A stretch of 35,493 bases of DNA from Alphaproteobacteria bacterium. GTDB taxonomy: Bacteria > Pseudomonadota > Alphaproteobacteria > GCA-2731375. The position numbers and the translations under genes are program-made. Shown piece after piece: positions 1 to 7,819 of the stretch. Every line of letters starts with the position of its first letter. Position 1 is the first letter of the stretch. The stretch spans positions 1-35,493 of the forward strand of contig JAPYPT010000016.1 of the NCBI GenBank assembly GCA_029937535.1, given 5' to 3'. A model generated the notes under the pieces. That model did no database searches, was not told the origin of the DNA, and saw only the letters and a list, made by a program, of their open reading frames with translations.

Positions 1-72
1 GATCAGCAGCGGCCCGTCCTCGGGCCCCGATGCAAGATAGAATGTTGTGTGCCGACCCGTGCGCGTTATCAT
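1..72 (-). CDS. alpha/beta hydrolase, 5' end only (cut by window edge)
   Basis: Only the first 24 codons are inside the window. The translation begins MITRTGRHTTFYL and continues ASGPEDGPLLI. This resembles the N-terminus of alpha/beta-fold hydrolases of the epoxide-hydrolase/haloalkane-dehalogenase type, where an ASGPxDGPLL segment leads into the first core strand and an HGW/HGF oxyanion loop just downstream; that loop lies outside the window. The frame overlaps the open 3' end of the upstream deacetylase gene in another frame, so one of the two boundaries is uncertain. Substrate cannot be inferred. Confidence 0.4.
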   Translation of the reverse strand, partial: MITRTGRHTTFYLASGPEDGPLLI

Positions 73-1090
73 GCGCTGAATCTTGACGGGCCATGGCAAG
101 AATATCGCTTGGCGTGACACCGCGGCCGCCAAGCTCTTCGCTGAAGAATGTGAGGTATTCCTCGATCCATGCCAGGAACCGCGCAAGATCGTCATTGTTC
201 TTTACATAAGGCGTTTGGCCCGGTTCAAGCGAGCCGCCGTGGTAGCTCACATTGAAAACTCGCTGGCCCCGCGCGAATAAATCTCTTGTCAGGGCCTTGG
301 CTTCATCGATTCCCACTCTTTCGGGAGAGAGTTGGACATGATTGAGCAGGCCAACGTTGACACAAAATCTTTCGGCCAAGCCCCGACCAATGAAACGAGA
401 CACCCAGTCATCATGGCCACTCAAGACGCCGGTGAAGCCGGCGGTAAGTGGTAATTCCAACAGGCGATGATCGACATCCCGCCAAAAGGGTGCCGCGGCA
501 TTCGCGCGAAAGTCCGGTCCATCTTGGTTTGAGTTGTCGCGTTTCGGGAAGACGCTCGAATTCATCGAATAGCCAAGCTCGATGAGCGTCTGCGTCGTGT
601 CGGGCCCAATCCCATGTCGACCGGCGCGATAAATGATCGGCTGGACACCGAGATTGTCATGGATTTCCGAGGTAAGGCGGGCGATTTTTTGGCGCTCTAG
701 GCCCGGCGGCAAATTTCCAGCAAAAGAGTTCTTGAGTTCCGTATCTTCGTTGAAGGGTGGGTTTACCCAGGGATTTAATTGGCTGCCGATCGTACAGGTG
801 CCATCCTGTAAGAAATCCAACAAGGGGCCATAGCCATCGGATTGGCTGGCTACGGGAAAATCGACCAGATAGGTTGGCGCTATGCCAAATTCTTCAAATA
901 CAAGATGCGCCCGATATTGATAGCGCATTGATCGTACGTCATAATTCGTACTAGAGAACGGCGCATTCCCGTCAAACTCCTCTTCGGCGTCAATTGTTAC
1001 GATCAAGCAAGGGTCAATCCCTTGTAGCGCGGATATCTCCTGTCCTTGATCCGAGCGGTATACTTGAAATGTTTCTCTGGGCACTTTCAT
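1..1090 (-). CDS. polysaccharide deacetylase-like protein (WalW-type), 3' end open at window edge
   Basis: An open frame of 363 codons starts at ATG 1090 (MKVPRETFQVYRSDQ) and has no stop before base 1. An early LIVTIDAEEEFD segment looks like the metal-binding Asp motif of NodB-fold polysaccharide deacetylases, and a later YRAGRHGIG matches the conserved RxGR region. The end of the recognisable domain is probably near FFSEELGGRGVTPSDILAMA, about 40 codons before the edge; the last part overlaps the start of a hydrolase gene. It lies 26 bp downstream of a glycosyltransferase gene on the same strand, so the pair probably serves surface or exopolysaccharide synthesis. Base composition is visibly more AT-rich than most of the window. 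The family assignment is moderately sure and the substrate is unknown. Confidence 0.6.
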   Translation of the reverse strand, partial: MKVPRETFQVYRSDQGQEISALQGIDPCLIVTIDAEEEFDGNAPFSSTNYDVRSMRYQYRAHLVFEEFGIAPTYLVDFPVASQSDGYGPLLDFLQDGTCTIGSQLNPWVNPPFNEDTELKNSFAGNLPPGLERQKIARLTSEIHDNLGVQPIIYRAGRHGIGPDTTQTLIELGYSMNSSVFPKRDNSNQDGPDFRANAAAPFWRDVDHRLLELPLTAGFTGVLSGHDDWVSRFIGRGLAERFCVNVGLLNHVQLSPERVGIDEAKALTRDLFARGQRVFNVSYHGGSLEPGQTPYVKNNDDLARFLAWIEEYLTFFSEELGGRGVTPSDILAMARQDSAHDNAHGSAHNILSCIGARGRAAAD

Positions 1091-1116
1091 CGCTCACTGC
1101 CGTTGCAATAATCGTC

Positions 1117-2226
1117 TTAGCCCAACAAATTTTGATATATCGAATTCAATCTGCCGCCAATGGTGGCTTTGTCAAAACGCCCGCCGACACTAATTTTGCC
1201 CAATGCCCCCATTTTCCGTCCCGAATCCTTCCTGGCCAAGACTTGATCAAGAGCCAATGCGAACATTCTTGGTTCAATTGGTGAGACAAGATAACCGATT
1301 TCTTCATTCGTTATTATTTCAGGAATGCCGCCGATCCGACTGGCGATAACAGGAAGCCCCGCGGCCATGGCTTCTATCACTACTATGCCAAATGCCTCGG
1401 CACGTGTTGGCAGCATAAAAATGTCTAAGCTAGCTAGAATATCCGGGATGTCGCTACGGCTCCCAAGAAATCGAATCCTTCCCGAGAATTCAGATTCCGC
1501 GGCGATATTGCGGATATCTTGGGCATAGTCTTGTTCATCGGCACCGTCGGGCCCAATTATCAAAAAAACCAATTCTGGACGGTCCCGCAAACATAGACGG
1601 GCGGTTTCGACAAATATATCGATCCCTTTACCATGGCGTATTTGAGCCACCACGCCGACCACGATATCATTCTGGGACAGTCCAAGTTCCTCCCGAATGG
1701 GCTTGCCAGATTCAATCCACTCAATGTCAACTTGATTATGTAAGACTTGGCACTTTTTATTGATATAAGAAATATTGCCTATCGAATTGTATAAGGTCTC
1801 TGAACAAGAAAGAACGGTATTTGCCGCAAACCGATTTAGATTTCGCCATTGAATGTCTTGCGGATTGTGTAAATGGAGTATGGTAAATGCGCCTGCTATT
1901 CGTGCCGCAAACACTAAATCGTTGTTCCAGCCGAACTGATTCAAGTGAACTATGTTGATGTTGTTTTCTTTCAATAAACGCGCCTGTCGCCGAATACTAA
2001 CGACTGACCTGAACGGGTGCTTCCAGGAAATACTATTAGAATTGCCATGTAATATCTTGACGCCATGTTCTTTGAGAACCTCAATTAGCGGTCCGTTTTC
2101 GGACGCGAGAAATAAAGGCTCGAACATATTCCTATTTAGGCCATCAATCATAGAAACCAACGATTTTGGAGACCCCGTATCGTACTGCAAATACGGATAA
2201 TGGTACAATACACGAGATATATTCAT
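1117..2226 (-). CDS. glycosyltransferase family 4 (GT-B fold)
   Basis: A 369-residue protein with the two-lobed GT-B architecture. The N-terminal acceptor lobe runs to about residue 180 and begins with a strand followed by a DTGSPKSL glycine/serine loop. The C-terminal nucleotide-sugar lobe contains the retaining-enzyme EX7E motif at Glu277 and Glu285 (RAEAFGIVVIEAMAAG), followed by LPVIASRIGGIPEII. Members transfer a sugar from a nucleotide donor to lipid-linked or polysaccharide acceptors at the inner face of the membrane; donor and acceptor cannot be read from sequence. It is followed after 26 bp by a deacetylase gene, suggesting one transcription unit. Codon use is noticeably AT-rich (many ATA, TTA, AAT codons) compared with the metabolic genes nearby, consistent with acquisition. 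No strong ribosome binding site precedes the ATG. Confidence 0.88.
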   Translation of the reverse strand: MNISRVLYHYPYLQYDTGSPKSLVSMIDGLNRNMFEPLFLASENGPLIEVLKEHGVKILHGNSNSISWKHPFRSVVSIRRQARLLKENNINIVHLNQFGWNNDLVFAARIAGAFTILHLHNPQDIQWRNLNRFAANTVLSCSETLYNSIGNISYINKKCQVLHNQVDIEWIESGKPIREELGLSQNDIVVGVVAQIRHGKGIDIFVETARLCLRDRPELVFLIIGPDGADEQDYAQDIRNIAAESEFSGRIRFLGSRSDIPDILASLDIFMLPTRAEAFGIVVIEAMAAGLPVIASRIGGIPEIITNEEIGYLVSPIEPRMFALALDQVLARKDSGRKMGALGKISVGGRFDKATIGGRLNSIYQNLLG

Positions 2227-2314
2227 GACAAATATCTAGTTAAGGCCATTCTAATCGATATTATAGTTCCGAACTGCATCATTATTAACCCTGGGGTATT
2301 CCGGGTAATATAAC

Positions 2315-2345
2315 ATTGTAGGTGACTCGCGGTTGTCTATGTCAA
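2315..2345 (-). promoter_or_regulatory. candidate sigma70-type promoter for the glycosyltransferase-deacetylase unit
   Basis: On the minus strand a perfect -35 box TTGACA (2345-2340) is followed after 19 bp by TACAAT (2320-2315), which differs from the consensus -10 at one base. The spacer is two bases longer than ideal. The site lies about 90 bp upstream of the glycosyltransferase start, in the AT-rich 228-bp gap (2227-2454) that otherwise holds nothing I can identify. Predicted by eye only. Confidence 0.45.
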
Positions 2346-2454
2346 AACCGCGAACTTCGTTGCTTCGAAACATCAAAATGCCGCCAAGGGCAAGTCCGCG
2401 GCCTCGCGCGTAATTCAAACGTGATCGAAAATATCCGTTCCCTAACCAACCACT

Positions 2455-3687
2455 TCAAAAGGCCGCCATCCTGCCGAAACTGGGGCCCGCGAGGCCAACG
2501 GCGGGGCCCGCCACGGGGATGCCGCCCTTGATGACGAAACGATGATTTTCCCGCCGCGAGGCCATTGTGATGTCCGTCCCCGGATTGCCATTGACGACCA
2601 GGAAATCCGCCGCCATGCCCGCCGCCACCCGGCCCTGGTCCGTCAGGTCCATCAAATCGGCGCCGTTCGCCGTGCCCATGCGCAGGGCATCGATGGGTTT
2701 GATGCCCAGATCGGCCATGAATTCCAGCTCCATGGCGTTGGCGCCGTGTTTGTTGAAGGGTGTGCCCGCATCCGTGCCCAAGGCGATATTGCCGCCCGCC
2801 TTGTAGTACATCTGGAGGGAGCGGCGATGGTTTTCCGAGATGCGTTCCGCTTTTTCCACCACGTAATCGGGGATGCCGTTCTTGGCATTGTCCAGGATAT
2901 TGCGCAACGCGGCCACTGTGGGGACCAGGTATGTGCCCTGGGCCAGCATTTCCCGGACGCAGGTTTCGTCCATGAAAATACCGTGTTCGATGGAATTGAT
3001 GCCGCCGCGCACCGCGTTCAGGATACCGTCCCGGCCCTGGGCGTGAGAGGCGGAGCGGCGGTGAAAGCGCCGGCCCTCGGCAATGCCGGCGGCCATTTCC
3101 GCGGCCGTGTAGTGGGCGTCCTCCGGGTTAACGCCTGGCGTCATGACGCCACCCGTGGCCATGATCTTGATCAGATCGCTACCGGCGTGGATCTGCTCGC
3201 GCACGGCGCGGACCACTTCATCGATGCCATCGGCGATCCGGCCCGATCGGCTGCCATGTCCCCCCGTCATGCAAATGACCTGGCCCGAGGCACGGATGGT
3301 CGGGCCCATTTGCTGGCCGCCATTGACCGCATCGCGTACCGCGAATTCCAAAAAATCCTTGCCGCCGCAATCGCGGATCGCCGTGACGCCGCCCGCCAGG
3401 GTATTCTGGGCCCGTTCCAGGGCCTTCATGGTGATCTGTCCCGGCAGCAACTTGTCGGCGGCGGTTCCCGGGTCGCCTTCGGCGCCCAGGCACAGATGCA
3501 CATGACAATCGAACAGGCCGGGCATCAAGGTGCCTTGGGAGGTATCGATGGTCTCGCCATCGAAGCCGTCGAAGGTGCCCGACGGGGCGACCTCGACGAC
3601 CTTGCCGTCTTCGACCATGACGCCATGACCTTCAACGATCTCCGTCCCGCCGTCGTACAGCAGGCCGCCGGTATATAGTTCGGTCAC
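2455..3687 (-). CDS. metal-dependent amidohydrolase family protein (imidazolonepropionase/prolidase-like)
   Basis: A 410-residue cytoplasmic TIM-barrel hydrolase of the amidohydrolase superfamily. The small beta-sandwich domain (residues 1-55 and the C-terminal 50 residues, including AADFLVVNGNP) frames the barrel. Visible metal ligands are His62 and His64 (FDCHVHL), Lys174 as the probable carboxylated bridging lysine (DLIKIMATGG), His215 (SASHAQG), His235 (NSIEHG) and Asp306 (LGTDAG). Complete ligands suggest a binuclear-metal enzyme that hydrolyses an amide, peptide or cyclic imide bond. It lies 44 bp downstream of a TauD/TfdA dioxygenase and near a divergent peptide-type ABC transporter, so a role in catabolism of an imported amide- or peptide-like compound is a reasonable inference. 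The exact substrate is unknown. Confidence 0.88.
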   Translation of the reverse strand: MTELYTGGLLYDGGTEIVEGHGVMVEDGKVVEVAPSGTFDGFDGETIDTSQGTLMPGLFDCHVHLCLGAEGDPGTAADKLLPGQITMKALERAQNTLAGGVTAIRDCGGKDFLEFAVRDAVNGGQQMGPTIRASGQVICMTGGHGSRSGRIADGIDEVVRAVREQIHAGSDLIKIMATGGVMTPGVNPEDAHYTAAEMAAGIAEGRRFHRRSASHAQGRDGILNAVRGGINSIEHGIFMDETCVREMLAQGTYLVPTVAALRNILDNAKNGIPDYVVEKAERISENHRRSLQMYYKAGGNIALGTDAGTPFNKHGANAMELEFMADLGIKPIDALRMGTANGADLMDLTDQGRVAAGMAADFLVVNGNPGTDITMASRRENHRFVIKGGIPVAGPAVGLAGPSFGRMAAF

Positions 3688-3731
3688 AATTAGTCCTCCC
3701 CAATTATTTGCAACGCCAATAATAGCTTAGG

Positions 3732-4649
3732 TTAGGCAGCCGCGCCATTGGCGGGCGGCGTCCACAGAGTGCTCATCTGGCGCATGACCCGGCGCTCGCC
3801 TGGGTCCCAGGCATCGCGGCGGTGCAAGGTGCCCAGGGTATCGAACATGATCATGTCGCCAACGTGCCAGTCGTGGGCGTATACGCATTCGGGCCTGGTG
3901 GAATGGGCGGCGAGCTGTTTCAGCAGATCATCGCTTTCATCCTTGGGCAAGCCGACAATGCGCCGGGTGATCCCCCGGCTGACGTAGAGAATTTCGCGTC
4001 CTGTATCCGGGTGCTGCAAAATTATCGGATGTTCCGCTTCGGGAATGTCGGGACGGGTCAGGCCAAGCTGTCGGTTACGCTCCCGCTTGGCCTGAAAATC
4101 ATCGCGAAAATCCTCGCCTTCCCGTGGCGTACGCCGGCCGCCGGCGGCATAATTCGTGATGCTGTGATGGCCGCGCAGGCCTCGCAAGCGCGTGGCCATG
4201 GCAGGCGAAAGGCGGTCAAAGGCATCGTATTGGCTGCAAAAATAGGTCCGCGGCGGGTTGACGCTTGGGATTTCCACCGCTTCCAGAAAGCTCTCCTTGC
4301 CCACGGTTTCCACATAGGAATAGTCCGAATGCCATTCCAGGGAATCCGAGGCGCCGGTGCCTTGGGGCACGCCATCGTCATCGAGTAAATTGTTGACCCG
4401 CAGGATTTCCGGCTTTGGCGCGATATCGCCAAACCATTCCGAACCCTTGACCAGATCGCCGAAGGTTTCCGCGAAGCGCACCAGTTGCTCGTCCGTGGGT
4501 TGGGCTTGGCCACGGAATACCAATACCGCATGTGCCCGCAAGCCATCCCGAAGGTCGGTCTCGTCGGCGGCCGATAAGGCGTCCTTGGGTTGCCAGCCAT
4601 GAACAACCGCGCCCAGGGGTCCGCCCAGCGGTGTTATCTCCAATGCCAT
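3732..4649 (-). CDS. TauD/TfdA-family Fe(II)/2-oxoglutarate dioxygenase
   Basis: A 305-residue protein from the preferred start (MALEITPLGGPLGAVV). The family uses Fe(II), O2 and 2-oxoglutarate to hydroxylate substrates, often releasing sulfite, phenols or aldehydes. The facial triad is visible as His107-x-Asp109 (EWHSDYSY) and distal His276 (TLGTLHRRDAWDPGERR), with arginines about ten residues further as candidates for the 2-oxoglutarate carboxylate clamp. I prefer the ATG at 4649 because GGAGGG sits six bases before it and because homology begins there. An in-frame ATG at 4694 would add 15 residues and overlaps the stop of the preceding small gene. It is probably co-transcribed with the amidohydrolase. 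The substrate (taurine, aryloxyacetate, carnitine-like or other) cannot be assigned. Confidence 0.88.
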   Translation of the reverse strand: MALEITPLGGPLGAVVHGWQPKDALSAADETDLRDGLRAHAVLVFRGQAQPTDEQLVRFAETFGDLVKGSEWFGDIAPKPEILRVNNLLDDDGVPQGTGASDSLEWHSDYSYVETVGKESFLEAVEIPSVNPPRTYFCSQYDAFDRLSPAMATRLRGLRGHHSITNYAAGGRRTPREGEDFRDDFQAKRERNRQLGLTRPDIPEAEHPIILQHPDTGREILYVSRGITRRIVGLPKDESDDLLKQLAAHSTRPECVYAHDWHVGDMIMFDTLGTLHRRDAWDPGERRVMRQMSTLWTPPANGAAA

Positions 4650-4654
4650 GTCAT

Positions 4655-4660
4655 CCCTCC
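4655..4660 (-). promoter_or_regulatory. ribosome binding site that decides the dioxygenase start
   Basis: On the minus strand GGAGGG lies with its core about six bases before the ATG at 4649. The alternative upstream ATG at 4694 has no comparable site, only a TAATG overlap with the preceding small open frame. This favours the shorter product. Confidence 0.6.
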
Positions 4661-4693
4661 ACAGGTTTGCCGGCGTCGGCGGCGTATCGTCCA

Positions 4694-4861
4694 TTATTTT
4701 AGACCAAGATCCCTCGGGACGCTAACGGGAGGATGGATCACGGGGCCGGCCGTTTGTGCCGGCTCCGGGGATGTGCCGCTGGATAAGAGGAAGGCCTTGA
4801 CCCGCGCCAGATAGTCCGGGTCCTGTTCGGCCCAATCCAGATCAAGATCGCCGATAATCAT
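4694..4861 (-). CDS. small hypothetical protein (55 aa) upstream of the dioxygenase
   Basis: A short frame starting MIIGDLDLDWAEQDPDYLARV and ending DLGLK. The N-terminal half (DLDWAEQDPDYLARVKAFLLS) looks like an acidic amphipathic helix, and the C-terminal half is Pro-rich. GGAGG stands about eleven bases before the ATG at 4861; an in-frame start at 4894 would add 11 residues. The stop overlaps the upstream alternative ATG of the dioxygenase (TAATG), suggesting translational coupling. No family is recognised. It is the first gene of the minus-strand unit facing the ABC transporter. Reality is plausible but unproven. Confidence 0.42.
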   Translation of the reverse strand: MIIGDLDLDWAEQDPDYLARVKAFLLSSGTSPEPAQTAGPVIHPPVSVPRDLGLK

Positions 4862-4997
4862 TGGTCCGCGCCCTCCCTGCCGCGTTACCGCCAAAATGGC
4901 AAGCTACGGGGCCAATAGGGCAGGGCAGGGTCATCATTGCGGCCATTTGGCGGCAAACCACCTTGCCCCAAGCGGCGTTCGGGGTTAAAGCGGAAGG

Positions 4998-5945
4998 ATG
5001 TCTGTCTTTTTGGCGCGACGGTTTCTGAGCTTCCTGATCACCGTATCCGGTGCGTCGGTCATCATCTTTTTGTTGTTGGAAGTTTTGCCGGGCGATCCCG
5101 CCTTGACCATGCTGGGGGTGGACGCCCCCGACAGCGCCATTGAGGCGATCCGCCTGGAACTGGGTTTGGACCGGCCCGCCTTCATCCGCTACGTGGATTG
5201 GATTGCCGGGTTGTTTCGCGGTGAGATGGGTCTGTCCTATGTTTACAAGGTGCCGGTGACGGAGTTGATCGGTCAACGCCTGCACGTCACGTTGCCCCTG
5301 GCAATCGGCGCCATGGTGCTGGCGACCCTGGTGTCCCTGTCCCTGGGTATTTTTGCCGCCACCAACCACAACCGCATCGGCGACTATGGCGTTATGGGGT
5401 TTTCCCAACTGGGTCTGGCGATCCCCGATTTCTGGTTCGGCATTTTGTTGATCATTTTATTCGCGGTGGTCTTGCATTGGCTGCCGTCGGGCGGCTTCCC
5501 CGGCTGGGATGAAGGCATCTGGCGCGGGGTCCGCTCATTGATGCTGCCGGTTTTTACCCAGGCCCTGGGTTTGACGGCCATCATGACCCGGGTCACGCGG
5601 TCATCGGTGCTGGAAGTCGCGCGGGAAGATTTCGTCCGCACGGCGCGGGCCAAGGGGTTGAGCCGCCGCGCCGCCCTGTGGCGCCATGTTCTGCGCAACG
5701 CCTTGGTGCCGGTCCTGACTATCGGCGGTCTGCTGGTGGCCACGGTGGTCACCGGTACCTTAATCATCGAGAATGTCTTTGCGTTGCCGGGCCTGGGCAA
5801 GTTGATTTTCGACGCCATCTCAAACCGTGATTTGATGGTGGTGAAGAATGTCGTGCTGTTGTTCGCCGCCATCGTCGTCGTGGTCAACTTCGTGGTCGAT
5901 ATTCTCTACGCCCTGGTCGATCCCCGCATACGAATTCAAAGTTGA
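4998..5945 (+). CDS. ABC transporter permease, DppB/OppB type
   Basis: A 315-residue inner-membrane subunit of a peptide/opine/nickel importer. It opens with a transmembrane helix (FLSFLITVSGASVIIFLLL), then the periplasmic PGDPA segment typical of DppB-like proteins. Several more helices follow, with the cytoplasmic EAA coupling loop near VAREDFVRTARAKGLSRR...HVLRNALVPV and the closing LVDPRIRIQ. Six membrane spans are expected. GGAAGG directly abuts the chosen ATG, which is unusually tight spacing, so the start could be a few codons later. The next permease gene begins 8 bp after the stop. It is the first gene of the dppB-C-D-F-like operon, divergent from the small gene/dioxygenase/amidohydrolase unit. 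Confidence 0.92.
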   Translation: MSVFLARRFLSFLITVSGASVIIFLLLEVLPGDPALTMLGVDAPDSAIEAIRLELGLDRPAFIRYVDWIAGLFRGEMGLSYVYKVPVTELIGQRLHVTLPLAIGAMVLATLVSLSLGIFAATNHNRIGDYGVMGFSQLGLAIPDFWFGILLIILFAVVLHWLPSGGFPGWDEGIWRGVRSLMLPVFTQALGLTAIMTRVTRSSVLEVAREDFVRTARAKGLSRRAALWRHVLRNALVPVLTIGGLLVATVVTGTLIIENVFALPGLGKLIFDAISNRDLMVVKNVVLLFAAIVVVVNFVVDILYALVDPRIRIQS

Positions 5946-5953
5946 GGCGGGCC

Positions 5954-6838
5954 ATGGCACGGATGACCTCGATAGATCCGGAGCATGCCCAGGGCGCCGC
6001 GGACCTGGGATTTGTGCATCGCGCCCTGCGCCACCGTTCCTTCATGATCGGTTTGGTGCTGACCGGGACGATGATATTCCTGGCCCTGCTCTCGCTGATC
6101 TGGACGCCCCATTCCGCGACCGAGATCGTCATCGCCCAGCGCCTGAAACCACCTAGCCTGAGCCATTGGTTTGGTACCGATCAGTTTGGCAGGGATATCT
6201 TGTCGATGATCATGGCCGGGGCGCAGACGTCCATCGTGGTGGGTTTGATCGCGGTGTCCCTGGGCGCCGCCGTTGGCATCAGCCTCGGTTTGTGGGCCGC
6301 CGCCCGGCGCGGCTGGACCGAGGACGTAATCATGCGTCTCAGCGATCTGAACATGGCTTTCCCCGTTATTCTAATCGCTATACTGCTGACCGCCGGTTGG
6401 GGGCCCGGTATCACCAATGCCATTATTGCTCTGGGAATATACAATATCTCCGTCTTCGCCAGGCAAGTGCGCGGGGCCGGTATCGCCATGTGGGAGCGTG
6501 AATTCATCCTCGCCGCGCGAGCCGCCGGCAAGGGCGATTTATCCATCACCGTTGCCCATGTCCTGCCCAATATCGTTTCGGTGATCGTGGTTCAGGCAAC
6601 CATATCCTTCGCCATCGCGATCCTGGCCGAGGCGGCGTTGAGCTACCTTGGCGTCGGCTCCCAGCCACCTAATCCAAGCTGGGGCCGAATGCTGAGCGAA
6701 AGCCAAAGCTATATCTTTTTCAAACCGGTCATCGCGGTGTGGCCCGGCCTGGCCATTGTTCTTTCGGTCCTGGGGCTGAACCTGATCGGCGATGGTCTGC
6801 GCGATCTGGTTGATCCGCGCCTGGCGCGGCAAAGGTAG
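5954..6838 (+). CDS. ABC transporter permease, DppC/OppC type
   Basis: A 294-residue inner-membrane partner of the preceding permease. It has the DppC-type N-terminal cytoplasmic stretch, a first transmembrane helix (SFMIGLVLTGTMIFLALLSL), the GTDQFGRDILSMI signature, and an EAA loop around REFILAARAAGKGDLSI...HVLPN. The conserved LSYLGVGSQPPNPSWGRML segment comes late and the protein ends GLRDLVDPRL. I chose ATG 5954 because GAGGCGGG just precedes it; a TTG at 5942 overlapping the upstream stop is less likely. It forms the heterodimeric translocation pore with the DppB-like protein. Confidence 0.92.
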   Translation: MARMTSIDPEHAQGAADLGFVHRALRHRSFMIGLVLTGTMIFLALLSLIWTPHSATEIVIAQRLKPPSLSHWFGTDQFGRDILSMIMAGAQTSIVVGLIAVSLGAAVGISLGLWAAARRGWTEDVIMRLSDLNMAFPVILIAILLTAGWGPGITNAIIALGIYNISVFARQVRGAGIAMWEREFILAARAAGKGDLSITVAHVLPNIVSVIVVQATISFAIAILAEAALSYLGVGSQPPNPSWGRMLSESQSYIFFKPVIAVWPGLAIVLSVLGLNLIGDGLRDLVDPRLARQR

Positions 6839-6844
6839 GTGGGC

Positions 6845-7819
6845 ATGACGTTGCTGTCGGTACGGGATTTGACGGTAGAGTTGCAAACCAGCCGCGGCAT
6901 GGCCGCCGCCGTCCGCGGCGTGTCGTTCGATCTGGAAAAGGGCGGCACCCTGGGCATTGTCGGTGAATCGGGTTGTGGCAAATCCATTACCGCTCTCTCT
7001 CTTCTGGGTTTGTTGCCCGATGGCGCGCGGGCGACGGGGCGGGTTGATCTGGATGGCACGGATTTGTTGTCCTTGGACGAAGATGACCTGTGTCATGTTC
7101 GCGGCAACCGCATCGCCATGATTTTTCAAGAACCCATGACATCCCTGAACCCGGTGCACCGTATCGGCCGGCAAATCGCCGAACCGCTGCGTCTGCATCG
7201 CGGACTTGGCGGCGCCGGCGCCAGGGAGGAAGTCCTCCGTCTGCTGCACCGGGTCGGTCTGCCTGATCCGGCCCGGCGTATCAATGCCTATCCCCACCAA
7301 CTTTCCGGCGGCCAGCGCCAGCGGGTGATGATCGCCATGGCGTTAAGCTGCGCGCCGGATATTCTGCTGGCCGACGAACCAACCACCGCCCTGGATGTCA
7401 CCATTCAGGGCCAGATCCTCGATCTGATCAACGAGCTGGTGGAAGATACCGGCATGGGTCTGATCCTGATCAGCCATGATCTGGGCGTGATCAGCGAGAG
7501 CGTGGACAATGTTGCCGTGATGTATGGCGGGGCGATTGTGGAACAGGGCACCACCGATCGTCTGTTCGCGGACCTGGTCCACCCTTACAGCCAAGGCCTG
7601 TTCGCCGCCGTGCCCCGTCCTGGCGCGGTGCGGGGCGCGCGGTTGCAGACGATTGCAGGCACTGTCCCGGAACTGGCCGATCTGCCGCCCGCCTGTACTT
7701 TCGCCGATCGCTGCGCAAAGGCCTCCCCTGTCTGCTGGCGTGAGACGCCCGCCATGACCGCGTTCGGTCCAGGCCATGCGGCCGCCTGTCATCACCACGA
7801 AAGGCGGGGGGATGCGTGA
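6845..7819 (+). CDS. ABC transporter ATPase, DppD/OppD type
   Basis: A 324-residue cytoplasmic ATPase of the peptide/nickel class. It shows Walker A GESGCGKS at about residues 40-47, Q-loop [13 protein letters not shown] signature LSGGQRQR at about 153-160, Walker B ILLADEPT with the catalytic Glu, and the H-loop ISHD. The C-terminal oligopeptide domain has the cysteine-rich segment [15 protein letters not shown] that often carries a metal cluster in this family. The start at ATG 6845 follows an AGGTGGG stretch; a GTG six bases upstream touches the previous stop codon. The end overlaps the next ATPase gene by 8 bp, typical of coupled translation. Confidence 0.93.
   Translation: MTLLSVRDLTVELQTSRGMAAAVRGVSFDLEKGGTLGIVGESGCGKSITALSLLGLLPDGARATGRVDLDGTDLLSLDEDDLCHVRGNRIAMIFQEPMTSLNPVHRIGRQIAEPLRLHRGLGGAGAREEVLRLLHRVGLPDPARRINAYPHQLSGGQRQRVMIAMALSCAPDILLADEPTTALDVTIQGQILDLINELVEDTGMGLILISHDLGVISESVDNVAVMYGGAIVEQGTTDRLFADLVHPYSQGLFAAVPRPGAVRGARLQTIAGTVPELADLPPACTFADRCAKASPVCWRETPAMTAFGPGHAAACHHHERRGDA

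Noticed and set aside
2542-3678. Long plus-strand open frame of 378 codons opposite the amidohydrolase
   Set aside because: It lies entirely inside the amidohydrolase gene, whose metal-ligand motifs are complete; the plus-strand translation is Arg/His/Ala-rich with no recognisable motif, as expected of GC-rich antisense.
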